A stretch of 60,720 nucleotides of DNA, taken from positions 1-60,720 of the forward strand of contig JALSRD010000045.1 in assembly GCA_026984935.1 (NCBI GenBank), read 5' to 3'. Position numbers and translations under genes: made by a program. The DNA comes from Desulfobacterales bacterium (GTDB taxonomy: Bacteria; Desulfobacterota; Desulfobacteria; Desulfobacterales; JALSRD01). Shown piece by piece: positions 24,304 through 33,254 of this stretch. The notes beneath the pieces were generated by a model, which made no database searches, was not told the origin of the DNA, and worked only from the letters and a program-made list of their open reading frames with translations. Numbering within the stretch: the first letter of the stretch is position 1; each line of letters opens with the position of its first letter.

Positions 24304-25422
24304 ATGGCAAATAAAAGGCGCCGCAAATTGAAAAGCGGCTTTACCACCGGTACGGCGGCTGCCGCTGCGGCCAAGGCGGCCTTCACCTGCCTGGTTGCGC
24401 AAAAGTGCCCGCAGAAAGTGGACATCCGGCTGCTGACCGGCAACCGCCTGCAGATCCCAGTGGACAGTTGCCGGCGCCTGGCGGACACCCAGGCGGTCTG
24501 TACGGTGGTCAAAGACGCCGGCGATGATCCGGACGTCACCCACGGCGCACGCATCGGGGCCATCGTCACCCTGGAAAAACATTTTTTTAAATCAGCGGCC
24601 GGCGTGCAGAAAATTATCATTAGTGGCGGGCAGGGGGTTGGACGCGTCACCAAACCGGGGCTGGAGGTGCCGGTGGGTGAAGCGGCCATCAACCCGGGTC
24701 CGCGCGAAATGATCCGCCAGGGTCTCGAAGAAGCCGGGCTCGGCCGTCTGGGCCGATCGCCTGTCAGTGTCGAAATTTTCGTCCCCCGGGGGGAAGTGCT
24801 GGCGAAAAAGACCTTAAACGCCCGTCTGGGTATTGTGGGCGGCATTTCCATTCTGGGAACCACCGGCGTCGTAAAGCCCATGTCCCACGAAGCCTATATC
24901 GCCACCATCCGGGCATCGCTGGATGTGGCCCTTGCCGTGGGTGTTCAGCACCTGGTGTTCACCACCGGCCGCCGCAGCGAACGCTTCGCGCAAAAGCACT
25001 GGCCGCGCCTTCCCGAAGAGGCCTTCGTGCAGATCGGCGATTTTTTCAAAGACGCGCTGGTTTTGGCCGCTGCACGCGGCTTCGAACGCCTGACACTGGC
25101 GGTTTTTTTCGGTAAGGCCGTTAAGATGGCCCAGGGCGTGCCGCACACGCATGCCGCCAAATCCACCCTGACCCTGGCGCATCTGTCCCGCTGGGCGCTG
25201 GAGCTGACCGGTGACCGGCAGCTGGGGGCGCGCATCGCGGCGGCCAACACGGCCCGCCAGGCTTTCGATTATCTCCACCCGGCGCACCCGCAGGTGATCG
25301 CGGCCGTGGGACGTAAAATCGTGGCCGCGGCGACAGCCTTTGCCGGAGAGGCTCTGGACATCGACAGCACGATTTTCGATTTCAACGGCAACATCATTTA
25401 TGTTTCGAAAGGCCCAAGATGA
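24304..25422 (+). CDS. cbiD: cobalt-precorrin-5B C1-methyltransferase
   Basis: The 372-residue protein begins KSGFTTGTAAAAAAKAAF, the CbiD fingerprint, and includes TKPGLEVPVGEAAINPGPRE. CbiD belongs only to the anaerobic pathway and methylates C1 after ring contraction. No Shine-Dalgarno is visible, and it starts four bases after the upstream stop, so it probably relies on translational coupling. Its end overlaps cbiET by ATGA. Confidence 0.94.
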   Translation: MANKRRRKLKSGFTTGTAAAAAAKAAFTCLVAQKCPQKVDIRLLTGNRLQIPVDSCRRLADTQAVCTVVKDAGDDPDVTHGARIGAIVTLEKHFFKSAAGVQKIIISGGQGVGRVTKPGLEVPVGEAAINPGPREMIRQGLEEAGLGRLGRSPVSVEIFVPRGEVLAKKTLNARLGIVGGISILGTTGVVKPMSHEAYIATIRASLDVALAVGVQHLVFTTGRRSERFAQKHWPRLPEEAFVQIGDFFKDALVLAAARGFERLTLAVFFGKAVKMAQGVPHTHAAKSTLTLAHLSRWALELTGDRQLGARIAAANTARQAFDYLHPAHPQVIAAVGRKIVAAATAFAGEALDIDSTIFDFNGNIIYVSKGPR

Positions 25423-26636
25423 CAACCCGCCCGGTATGCGTGATCGGCCTGGGACTGAATCCCGATGACCTGACCGCACGCCACAAAGCCATCATTGAAA
25501 AAGCCGACCTGCTGGTGGGCGGCCGGCGGCACCTGGAATTCTTCAAAGACCTGGCCGTCGAAAAACGCCGCATCGGCCGCGACCTGGAAGCGCTGGTCGA
25601 AGACATCCGCGCGTGCATGGACGAAAGGTCCATCGTGGTGCTGGCCTCCGGCGACCCGCTCTTTTTCGGGATCGGCGGCTATCTGGTCCGAGAGCTGGGC
25701 CGCGCCAGGGTGCAGCTGCACCCCAACGTCACGGCCGCGGCCGCGGCTTTTGCACGCCTGGGCGAACCCTGGAGCCTGGCCGGACTGGTGAGCCTGCACG
25801 GCCGCGAGACGGAGCTGGAGCTGCTGACCGTGCTGCGGGAAAAAGACCTGGTGGCCGTTTACACCGACCGGAACAAAGACCCGTCCTGGGTGGCGCGCTT
25901 CCTGATGGATTTCGGTGTGACCTGGTTTGAGATGGGCGTCTGCCAACAACTGGGACTGCCGTCCGAACGCATCAGCTGGCACCGGCTGAAAACAGCCGCC
26001 GGCCTGACCTTTGCCGACCCCAACCTGGTGATCTTGCGGCGCACGGACAACCGTGTGCCGGAAAGGTGCGGCCCGGGTGCGCCGGACGGACTTTTCGAAC
26101 ATACCCGGGGCCTGATCACCAAAGCCGAGGTCCGGGCCGTTACGCTCGCCAAACTTACCCTCAAAACCGGCCAGATCATGTGGGACCTGGGCGCCGGCAG
26201 CGGGTCGGTGGGGCTGGAGGCCGCCGGACTTCTGCGACACGGCGCCGTCTGGGCCGTCGAAAAAAACGCCGCACGCTGCGATCAGATCGCTGCCAACCGG
26301 CGGCGCTTCGGCGTCACCAATCTCAAGGTGGTGCACGGCAGACTGCCCGCCGCACTGACGGAGCTGCCCGACCCGCAGCGCGTTTTCGTGGGCGGCGGCG
26401 GCAGAGACCTCAGCACCATCGTGGACCGCGCCGCCCGACGCCTGCCGACCGGCGGTGTGCTGGTGGCCAACACGGTGCTGCTCGAAAATATACAGTCCAC
26501 GATGGACGTTCTCAAAGCCGGCGGCCTTGGCGTCGATGTCACGCAGGTGCAGGTCAGCCGCAAAAGCGACATGCCATGGGGAATGCGCCTGGCCGCCGAA
26601 AACCCGGTGTTTGTCATATCCGGGGAAAAACCATGA
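25419..26636 (+). CDS. cbiET: fused cobalt-precorrin-7 C5-methyltransferase / C15-methyltransferase-decarboxylase
   Basis: The 405-residue protein joins CbiE (about 1-200; VCVIGLGLNPDDLTARHKAI, IVVLASGDPLFFGIGGYLV) to CbiT (about 215-405; LKTGQIMWDLGAGSGSVGLE as the SAM loop). It methylates C5 and C15 and removes the acetate carboxyl at C12. Fusion of these two steps is also known as CobL in the aerobic route. The neighbouring cbiD and cbiG place it in the anaerobic route. The ATG overlaps the cbiD stop. Confidence 0.93.
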   Translation: MTTRPVCVIGLGLNPDDLTARHKAIIEKADLLVGGRRHLEFFKDLAVEKRRIGRDLEALVEDIRACMDERSIVVLASGDPLFFGIGGYLVRELGRARVQLHPNVTAAAAAFARLGEPWSLAGLVSLHGRETELELLTVLREKDLVAVYTDRNKDPSWVARFLMDFGVTWFEMGVCQQLGLPSERISWHRLKTAAGLTFADPNLVILRRTDNRVPERCGPGAPDGLFEHTRGLITKAEVRAVTLAKLTLKTGQIMWDLGAGSGSVGLEAAGLLRHGAVWAVEKNAARCDQIAANRRRFGVTNLKVVHGRLPAALTELPDPQRVFVGGGGRDLSTIVDRAARRLPTGGVLVANTVLLENIQSTMDVLKAGGLGVDVTQVQVSRKSDMPWGMRLAAENPVFVISGEKP

Positions 26637-26649
26637 GGAGAACCCGCCG

Positions 26650-27438
26650 ATGACAACTGCTTCCAACCGCCATCCCGTGGTCTTTGTGGGCGCCGGCCCC
26701 GGCGATCCGGAGCTGATCACGGTCAAGGGCCGGCGCGCGCTCGAACAGGCCGACCTGATCATCTATGCCGGCTCGCTGGTGCCCGAGGCCGTGCTCGCGT
26801 GGGCGCGCCCTGAAACGCGCCGCGTCAACAGCGCCGGCCTGCACATGGAGTCCATCATTGCTGAAATCAAGAGTGCATACCATACCGGCGGGCGCGTGAT
26901 CCGCCTGCACACCGGCGATCCGAGCCTGTATGGCGCCGTGTTCGAACAGATGGCCGAACTCAACCGGCTGGACATACCCTTTAAGGTCATTCCGGGCGTC
27001 ACGGCGGCCTTTGCCGCCGCCGCGGCCATGGGCATCGAATACACCCTGCCGCAGGTTTCACAGACGCTGATATTGACCCGCATGGCGGGCCGCACCCCGG
27101 TGCCCGAAGCCGAAAAACTCGCCGCTCTGGCTGCCCACCGTTCCAGCATGGCCATTTATCTGAGTATCTCGCTGATCGACGAGGTCCAGACGGTTTTATG
27201 CACCCACTATGGCAAGGACGCCCCTTGTGCCGTGGTATACCGTGTCAGCCAGCCGGAAGAAAAGATCATCACCACCACCGCCGGAAAACTGGCGCAGACG
27301 GTGCGCCGCGAGAAAATCACACGCCAGGCGCTGATCATCGCGGGGCAGGTGCTGGCCGTCAGCCTGGAAACGCTGGCGCACCGCTCACGGCTTTACGACA
27401 AGGAGTTTTCGCATGCCTTCCGCCGCTGCAAAACCTGA
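26650..27438 (+). CDS. cbiF: cobalt-precorrin-4 C11-methyltransferase
   Basis: The 262-residue methylase has VFVGAGPGDPELITVKGRRA at the N-terminus and VIRLHTGDPSLYGAVFEQM, which mark CbiF/CobM. The ATG at 26650 is preceded by GAGGAG that overlaps the cbiET stop. A longer upstream frame is a reading of cbiET in another phase. The 3' end overlaps cbiG by 26 bases. Confidence 0.93.
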   Translation: MTTASNRHPVVFVGAGPGDPELITVKGRRALEQADLIIYAGSLVPEAVLAWARPETRRVNSAGLHMESIIAEIKSAYHTGGRVIRLHTGDPSLYGAVFEQMAELNRLDIPFKVIPGVTAAFAAAAAMGIEYTLPQVSQTLILTRMAGRTPVPEAEKLAALAAHRSSMAIYLSISLIDEVQTVLCTHYGKDAPCAVVYRVSQPEEKIITTTAGKLAQTVRREKITRQALIIAGQVLAVSLETLAHRSRLYDKEFSHAFRRCKT

Positions 27439-28534
27439 CGCCGGTGGCAGCCTGGCGGTGTGGGCCCTGACTCCCAGGGCGGCTGAAGTGGCCCGACGCA
27501 TCAGCCGTGCCAGGCCGGGTGTCCACCTGCGCCTTTCACAAACCGCGTCCGGCGGACGTCTGCCGGACGGTGCACGGAGTTTCAATCGTCTGGCGGATGC
27601 ACTGGCCGGCGAATTTTCAGCCCACGACGGGCACGTCTTCGTCATGGCCAGCGGCATTGTGGTGCGCCTGATCGCACCGTTGCTGGACCGCAAGACCCGG
27701 GACCCCGCCGTGGTGGTCGTCGACGAGGACGCCCGCCATGCCATCAGCCTGGTGTCCGGACACATCGGCGGCGCCAATGCCCTGGCTGTCGAGATGGCCC
27801 GTATCCTGGGTGCACGCCCCGTGATTACCACCGCCACGGATGTCAACGCCCTGCCGGCCATCGACGTGATGGCCGTCGAGCAGGATCTTTTGATTGAAAA
27901 TCCCGGTGCTATCCGGTATGTCAGCATGGCCCTGCTGAAAGGAGAAAAACCGGCGTTGTATGACCCCCACGGCCTGCTGGCGCAAAAACTGCCCCAGGCG
28001 ACACGGGTTGACGGCCCCTCGGAAGCCGATATCATCGCGGGGCTTGGCGGTGCCGCCGCCGCGGTTTTCATCGACGATCGCTGCGTGGACCTGCCGCCGC
28101 AAACGCTGATCCTGCGGCCGCGCAGCCTGGTGGTCGGCATGGGCTGCAACCGCGGCACGCCGTCAGGTGAAATGCGCGCACTGCTTGGCCAGGTGCTGGC
28201 CGACAGGCGCCTGGCCGCCGGCAGTATTTTTTGCCTGGCCAGCATCGATATCAAACGCGACGAACCCGGCCTGCTGGAATTGGCCGATGAACTCAACGTC
28301 GACATCCGATTTTTCAGCCGCGCGCAGTTGAACGCGGTTTCTTCCGTGCCCACTCCTTCGGAGATGGTCCGCAAACACACAGGAGCAAGCAGCGTATGCG
28401 AAGCAGCAGCTCTGAGAGCCGCCAAAACGTCCGTGCTGGTGGTGCCCAAACAGAAGACCGCCAACGTGACGGTGGCCATCGCACGCATCGATTGTATATC
28501 GTCGGCATCGGACCCGGCAGCGCCGACCAACTGA
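27413..28534 (+). CDS. cbiG: cobalt-precorrin-5A hydrolase
   Basis: The 373-residue protein opens the delta-lactone and releases acetaldehyde. The N-terminal and central parts contain MASGIVVRLIAPLLDRKTRD and VVVDEDARHAISLVSGHIGG. The C-terminal CbiG domain has VVGMGCNRGTPSGEMRALL and ends VPKQKTANVTVAIAR. AAGGAG precedes the ATG. The last 139 bases overlap the annotated start of cbiH, and at least 45 of them are shared between the conserved core of CbiH and the last residues of CbiG. Confidence 0.93.
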   Translation: MPSAAAKPDAGGSLAVWALTPRAAEVARRISRARPGVHLRLSQTASGGRLPDGARSFNRLADALAGEFSAHDGHVFVMASGIVVRLIAPLLDRKTRDPAVVVVDEDARHAISLVSGHIGGANALAVEMARILGARPVITTATDVNALPAIDVMAVEQDLLIENPGAIRYVSMALLKGEKPALYDPHGLLAQKLPQATRVDGPSEADIIAGLGGAAAAVFIDDRCVDLPPQTLILRPRSLVVGMGCNRGTPSGEMRALLGQVLADRRLAAGSIFCLASIDIKRDEPGLLELADELNVDIRFFSRAQLNAVSSVPTPSEMVRKHTGASSVCEAAALRAAKTSVLVVPKQKTANVTVAIARIDCISSASDPAAPTN

Positions 28535-29313
28535 CGCCGCAGGCCCACCGGGTGCTTTCCGATGCAGATGTGGTGGCCGGCTACGGTACCTACATCGACC
28601 TGATCCGTCCACTGATTGCCGGCAAAACCGTCATCGTAACGCCCATGAAGGGCGAAGTCGAGCGCGCCCAGGCCGTCATCGATGCCGCACTTGGCGGCCG
28701 CTGCTGTGCGCTGGTGTCTTCCGGCGACGCCGGCATCTACGCCATGGCCGGCCTGATCCTGGAACTCTGCCGGCTGCGCCACATTGCCATAGCGGATTGC
28801 CAAGGGCATACGGCGGCCGGCGGGAAAGAGCCTGTTTTGCATGTCGTAATCGTGCCCGGCGTGCCGGCCCTGTGCGCCGGTGCCGCGCTTCTGGGTGCCC
28901 CGCTGACCCATGACTTTGCCGTCATCAGCCTGAGCGATCTGCTGACGCCGTGGGAAGTGATCCAGAAGCGTCTGGATGCTGCGGCGGCCGCCGATTTCGT
29001 AATCGTACTCTACAATCCCAAAAGCCGCAAAAGAAACTGGCAGCTGACAGCGGCCCAGCAGATCGTTTTGCGCCACCGCGCACCGCAGACTCCGGCGGGC
29101 ATCGTCACACGGGCCGGCCGTGACGGCCAGCATGTGCAGGTGGTTTCCCTGGACCAGCTGCACCGTGCAGCGGTGGACATGCAAACAACGCTGTTTATCG
29201 GCAACTCCAGCACCTTTTCCTATTGCGGGCGTGTGGTCACGCCACGCGGGTATGCCATGAAATATGCATTGAAAGACACGCCCGCCTTCGACGACGGCAC
29301 CAAACCGCTGTGA
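28396..29313 (+). CDS. cbiH: cobalt-precorrin-3 C17-methyltransferase
   Basis: The conserved methylase core starts at LYIVGIGPGSADQLTPQAHR and includes VSSGDAGIYAMAGLILEL and VLYNPKSRKRNWQL, typical of the ring-contracting CbiH/CobJ. The ATG at 28396 has AGGAG about ten bases upstream but gives a 32-residue hydrophilic leader unlike the family and a 139-base overlap with cbiG. A TTG at 28492, right at the core, is the alternative but lacks a ribosome binding site. The identity is secure and the start is open. Confidence 0.92.
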   Translation: MRSSSSESRQNVRAGGAQTEDRQRDGGHRTHRLYIVGIGPGSADQLTPQAHRVLSDADVVAGYGTYIDLIRPLIAGKTVIVTPMKGEVERAQAVIDAALGGRCCALVSSGDAGIYAMAGLILELCRLRHIAIADCQGHTAAGGKEPVLHVVIVPGVPALCAGAALLGAPLTHDFAVISLSDLLTPWEVIQKRLDAAAAADFVIVLYNPKSRKRNWQLTAAQQIVLRHRAPQTPAGIVTRAGRDGQHVQVVSLDQLHRAAVDMQTTLFIGNSSTFSYCGRVVTPRGYAMKYALKDTPAFDDGTKPL

Positions 29314-29335
29314 TGCGGTTTCGGAGGCAGATGGC

Positions 29336-30868
29336 ATGAAAGCCTTGATCAGCAAAATCAGACGATCCGGGAAACCGGCTGCGTGCATGGCCGTGCTGGG
29401 CACCGGCTCAGACGTGGGCAAAAGCATTGTGGTGACCGCCCTTTGCCGAATTTTTGCCGGCCATGGCCTGCGTGTGGCGCCTTTCAAGGCCCAGAACATG
29501 TCCAACAACTCCGGTGTGACGCCCGAGGGGCTGGAGATGGGCCGCGCCCAGATCGTACAGGCCGAAGCCGCGCGCATGGCACCGCATGTGGACATGAACC
29601 CCATCTTGCTTAAGCCCACCAGCGAGGTGGGCGCTCAGGTGGTGGTACGCGGCGTGGCCCGCCAAAACTGCAGTGCCGCCGAGTACCACTGTGAAAAACA
29701 AGACCTCTTCGAGACGGCTGGCGCCTCCCTGGACCGGTTGCGCCGGGACTACGATCTTGTCATCATGGAAGGCGCCGGTTCCTGCGCCGAAGTCAACCTC
29801 ATGGCCCACGACATCGTCAACCTGCCCATGGCCGCCTATGCCGACGCCGCCGCACTTTTGGTGGGCGACATCCACCGCGGCGGCGTTTTCGCCCAGATCG
29901 TGGGTACGCTGGCCTGCCTGCCGCCGGACGACCGCCGACGCATCCGCAGCATCCTGATCAACCGCTTCCGCGGCGACATCACCCTGTTTTCCACCGGCTG
30001 CCAATGGATTGAAAATAAAACCGGCCGGCCGGTGGTGGGCGTACTGCCCTGGTTCGACCACATCCACATCGACGCCGAGGACTCCGTCGTTATTGAAAAG
30101 CCCGTCGATCCCAAAGCCGATGCGGGTTCGGGGGCGGCTGTGGCGGTGATCCGTCTGCCGCACATCGCCAATTTCACCGACTTCGAACCCCTGGCACGTG
30201 TGCCGGAGCTGCAGCTGGTCTACCTCCAGGCACCGCGTGCGCTGTCCGGCTTTGCCGCGGTCATCCTGCCCGGCTCCAAAAACACGCGCGCCGACCTGGC
30301 GTGGCTCGAATCCGTCGGCTGGAGCGAACGGCTCAAGGCGTACGCCCAAAACGGTGGTCACGTGCTGGGCATCTGCGGCGGTTTCCAGATGCTGGGGAGG
30401 AAAGTCCACGACCCCCACGGGCTGGAGGGCCGCCCCGGCAGCAGTGCCGGCCTCGGCCTTTTGCCCGTGGAAACGACCCTGCAGGCGCCCAAGACCACCT
30501 CGTTGACGCGCTTTTCGTGGGGCCGGGCGCGGGGCAGCGGATACGAAATCCACATGGGCACCACCCGCCGGCTGGGCGGAAACGACTTTCTGACACTACA
30601 CGCACGCAACGCCGCAACCTGCAGCGATACCGACGGCTGCACGGACCGCCAAAACGGCGCCATGGGCACCTACCTGCACGGATTTTTCGACAACCCCGAA
30701 ATTGTGCGTAAATGGCTGGCGCACATCGGACTGGCGCATCTCGACGTCGATTCTCAATTCGGCTCCGAAGCGCGCCAGCGCCAGTACGATCTTCTGGCGT
30801 CGCATTTCGAAAAGCACATCGATCTGACGACTCTCACCAACACGTTGCTTTTGGGAGAATACCTGTGA
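29336..30868 (+). CDS. cobQ: cobyric acid synthase
   Basis: The 510-residue glutamine-dependent amidase adds the amide groups b, d, e and g. It begins with a P-loop-like GTGSDVGKSIVVTALCRIF and APFKAQNMSNNSGVTPEG, and has the glutaminase cysteine in LGICGGFQMLGR about residue 345. GGAGG lies eight bases before the ATG. In cbi nomenclature it is cbiP. The end overlaps the cobU GTG start. Confidence 0.94.
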   Translation: MKALISKIRRSGKPAACMAVLGTGSDVGKSIVVTALCRIFAGHGLRVAPFKAQNMSNNSGVTPEGLEMGRAQIVQAEAARMAPHVDMNPILLKPTSEVGAQVVVRGVARQNCSAAEYHCEKQDLFETAGASLDRLRRDYDLVIMEGAGSCAEVNLMAHDIVNLPMAAYADAAALLVGDIHRGGVFAQIVGTLACLPPDDRRRIRSILINRFRGDITLFSTGCQWIENKTGRPVVGVLPWFDHIHIDAEDSVVIEKPVDPKADAGSGAAVAVIRLPHIANFTDFEPLARVPELQLVYLQAPRALSGFAAVILPGSKNTRADLAWLESVGWSERLKAYAQNGGHVLGICGGFQMLGRKVHDPHGLEGRPGSSAGLGLLPVETTLQAPKTTSLTRFSWGRARGSGYEIHMGTTRRLGGNDFLTLHARNAATCSDTDGCTDRQNGAMGTYLHGFFDNPEIVRKWLAHIGLAHLDVDSQFGSEARQRQYDLLASHFEKHIDLTTLTNTLLLGEYL

Positions 30869-31407
30869 ATCCGGTTTGTTTTATCATCGGCGGTTGCCGC
30901 AGCGGGAAGAGCGGCTATGCTTTGGAATGCGCCACGCGCATGCCCGGTTTACGGAAACTCTTCGTGGCCACCTGCCGGCCGGCCGACGACGAAATGCGCA
31001 CGCGTGTGCACCGCCACCAGCAGCACCGCAGCCAGGCCTGGCAGACCCTTGAAGTTCCACTGGCGCTTGCCGAAACACTTCAGGCCCAGGAATTACACCA
31101 GGACGTCATCCTGGTGGACTGCCTGACGTTGTGGGTCAGCAACCTGATGGAAAAGAGCGGTGCGAAGGCACACGACCATCGTGTGGAGCAGCAGATTGAA
31201 AAACTGGCGGCGAGACTCGAAGCCGTGCGCTGCCCCGTTTTTGTGGTCTCCAACGAAATCGGCGCCGGCATCGTGCCGCAAAACGGCTTGGCACGGCGCT
31301 ACCGGGATCTGGTGGGTCTGGCCAACCAACGTGTGGCTGCCGTGGCCGGCCGCGTGGTATGGACGGTGGCCGGCATTCCGGTGCCCGTCAAGGGAGACCT
31401 GCCATGA
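30865..31407 (+). CDS. cobU: adenosylcobinamide kinase / guanylyltransferase
   Basis: The 180-residue bifunctional enzyme has the P-loop IIGGCRSGKSGYALE, the HRHQQHRSQAW segment containing the guanylylated histidine region, and VDCLTLWVSNLM. It phosphorylates and guanylylates adenosylcobinamide for nucleotide-loop assembly. I set the start at the GTG at 30865, overlapping the cobQ stop (GTGA) with GGGAG before it. A longer frame lies inside cobQ. Confidence 0.92.
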   Translation: MNPVCFIIGGCRSGKSGYALECATRMPGLRKLFVATCRPADDEMRTRVHRHQQHRSQAWQTLEVPLALAETLQAQELHQDVILVDCLTLWVSNLMEKSGAKAHDHRVEQQIEKLAARLEAVRCPVFVVSNEIGAGIVPQNGLARRYRDLVGLANQRVAAVAGRVVWTVAGIPVPVKGDLP

Positions 31408-32132
31408 AGCGGCTCATTGCAGCACTGCAGTTTCTGACCATCCTGCCGCTGGGCCGGCCGCAGCCGCTGGCGCCGGCAGCCATGGTGCCTCTGTTCCCCA
31501 TCGCGGGGCTGGTTGTGGGGGGTCTGCTGGCGGCCGGTGACCTGCTGGCCGGCGGCGTCTGGCCCCGCCCGGTCGCGTCGGCCGTGGACGTGGTGCTGCT
31601 GGCCATCATCACCGGCGCCCTGCACATCGACGGCCTGGGCGATACGGCCGACGGCATCTTCAGCCGCCGGGGAAGGCAGCGGGCCCTCGAGATCATGAAG
31701 GACAGCCGTCTGGGCACCATGGGGCTTGTGGCCATCATCGCCGGCCTGGGCATCAAGTATGCCGCGCTGGCGGCCCTTACCCGGCAGCGTTTCCTGATAC
31801 TGTTGATCATCCCGGCGCTTTCGCGCTCCAGCGCCCTGTTCGGCATGCGCGCCCTGCCCTACGGACGCCCCCAGGGTGGTACGGGCCAGGCCTTTTTTGA
31901 AGAGCCCCTTGCGCGCCGCAACCTGCGCTGGGTCCTGGTGCCTGCCGGACTGGCGCTTTTATGCGGACTACGGGGTATCCTGCTGCTGGCGCTGTGCGCC
32001 CTGACGACCGCCGCCGTGATCAGCTATTACCGCCGCAAAATGGCTTGCATCACCGGCGACATGCTGGGCGCCATGATCGAGACCGTCGAAGCGCTGCTCT
32101 TTCTGGTGGCCTGCGCCGGAGGCGCGTCATGA
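31404..32132 (+). CDS. cobS: adenosylcobinamide-GDP ribazoletransferase (cobalamin synthase)
   Basis: The 242-residue integral membrane protein has about six hydrophobic segments and the family motifs HIDGLGDTADGIFS and MKDSRLGTMG. It joins alpha-ribazole phosphate to GDP-cobinamide at the membrane. The ATG overlaps the cobU stop (ATGA), and its own stop overlaps the next start, so translation is coupled on both sides. Confidence 0.93.
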   Translation: MKRLIAALQFLTILPLGRPQPLAPAAMVPLFPIAGLVVGGLLAAGDLLAGGVWPRPVASAVDVVLLAIITGALHIDGLGDTADGIFSRRGRQRALEIMKDSRLGTMGLVAIIAGLGIKYAALAALTRQRFLILLIIPALSRSSALFGMRALPYGRPQGGTGQAFFEEPLARRNLRWVLVPAGLALLCGLRGILLLALCALTTAAVISYYRRKMACITGDMLGAMIETVEALLFLVACAGGAS

Positions 32133-33253
32133 TATGGGGACATGGCGGCAACATCCATGCCGCCGCCGCCGAACTCGGCTGCCGTCCGTCTGAAATCGTG
32201 GACATGAGCAGCAACGTCAACCCCCTGGGGCCGCCGCCGGGCCTGCTCGCGCATCTCAAGACGCAGATCCACACCGTCTGCGCCCTGCCGGAAGTCGATG
32301 CCGGCGGGATGACGGCGGCCTTTGCCCGCAGGTACGGTCTTTGCACCCAAAACGTGCTGGCCGCCAACGGCACCACGCATTTCATCTACAGTCTGCCGCG
32401 TGCCCTTGGTACGCGGCGGGCCCTGATCATGGGGCCCACCTACGCCGACTATGCCACGGCCTGCGAAAGAGCCCGGGTGCCATTTGCGTTCTGGTACGCA
32501 GGCGCCGCAAACGCGTTTTTCCCCGACCTCGAAGAGGCCTTGGCGCAAAACCGTGATGCCGACACCATTTTCTTCTGCAATCCCAACAACCCCACCGGCG
32601 CGCTGCTGCCGCCGGCCGCCATCGCCGGCTTCTGCCGCCGCCATCCTCAGGTACGGGTGGTGCTCGACGAGTCCTACCTGCCCTTTGCGGCACCCGCCAA
32701 GGCCCGGACGCTGATCGATGCGCGCATCAACAACCTGATCGTACTCAATTCACTATCCAAGATCTTCCGGATTCCGGGCCTGCGCATCGGCTTCTTGTCC
32801 GCGTCCGGCGATGTCATCAAGGCCCTGGACCGCTTCGCGGTGCCCTGGAACGTCAACGCCCTGGCCCAGGTCGCCGTCAAGTACCTCATGTCCCACACTC
32901 CGGAAACGGAGGCTTTCATCGCCCGCAGCCGGGAGCACATCGAGGCCGAGAGAACGTGTTTGCAAAAGCGTCTCGGTGCCGTCTGCGGTCTCAGCATTTT
33001 CCCCAGTGAAACCTCCTTTGTGCTGCTAAAACTGCCCGACCGCCACCGGGCGCCAGACGTTCAACGGCAACTGCTGAAGCAGCGCATCCTGATACGCGAC
33101 TGCAGCAACTTCGCCGGCCTTTCGGTACAGTATATCCGGATCTCATTGAAGACCCGCCAGGCTAACCGGCGCCTGACCGAAGCATTGATGGACCTGATGG
33201 CGTCGACTCCTCTATCCACCACAAGGCCGGCGGCTGGCTGCAGGAGGATTTGA
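32129..33253 (+). CDS. cobD: threonine-phosphate decarboxylase (PLP, aspartate aminotransferase fold)
   Basis: The 374-residue fold-type I PLP enzyme starts MIWGHGGNIHAAAAELGC and contains MSSNVNPLGPP, FCNPNNPTGALL and the PLP lysine in LNSLSKIFRIPGLRIGF. HisC-like enzymes share the fold, but its place between cobS and cbiB and the GGN start favour the CobD type that makes aminopropanol phosphate for the nucleotide loop. The ATG overlaps the cobS stop. The name follows Salmonella usage. Confidence 0.88.
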   Translation: MIWGHGGNIHAAAAELGCRPSEIVDMSSNVNPLGPPPGLLAHLKTQIHTVCALPEVDAGGMTAAFARRYGLCTQNVLAANGTTHFIYSLPRALGTRRALIMGPTYADYATACERARVPFAFWYAGAANAFFPDLEEALAQNRDADTIFFCNPNNPTGALLPPAAIAGFCRRHPQVRVVLDESYLPFAAPAKARTLIDARINNLIVLNSLSKIFRIPGLRIGFLSASGDVIKALDRFAVPWNVNALAQVAVKYLMSHTPETEAFIARSREHIEAERTCLQKRLGAVCGLSIFPSETSFVLLKLPDRHRAPDVQRQLLKQRILIRDCSNFAGLSVQYIRISLKTRQANRRLTEALMDLMASTPLSTTRPAAGCRRI

Positions 33254-33254
33254 G

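Noticed and set aside
27385-29619. Very long open frame (744 codons) on the minus strand across cbiF-cbiG-cbiH-cobQ
   Set aside because: It lies antisense to genes with clear family motifs, and its translation shows no recognisable domain. Long antisense frames are expected in GC-rich coding DNA.
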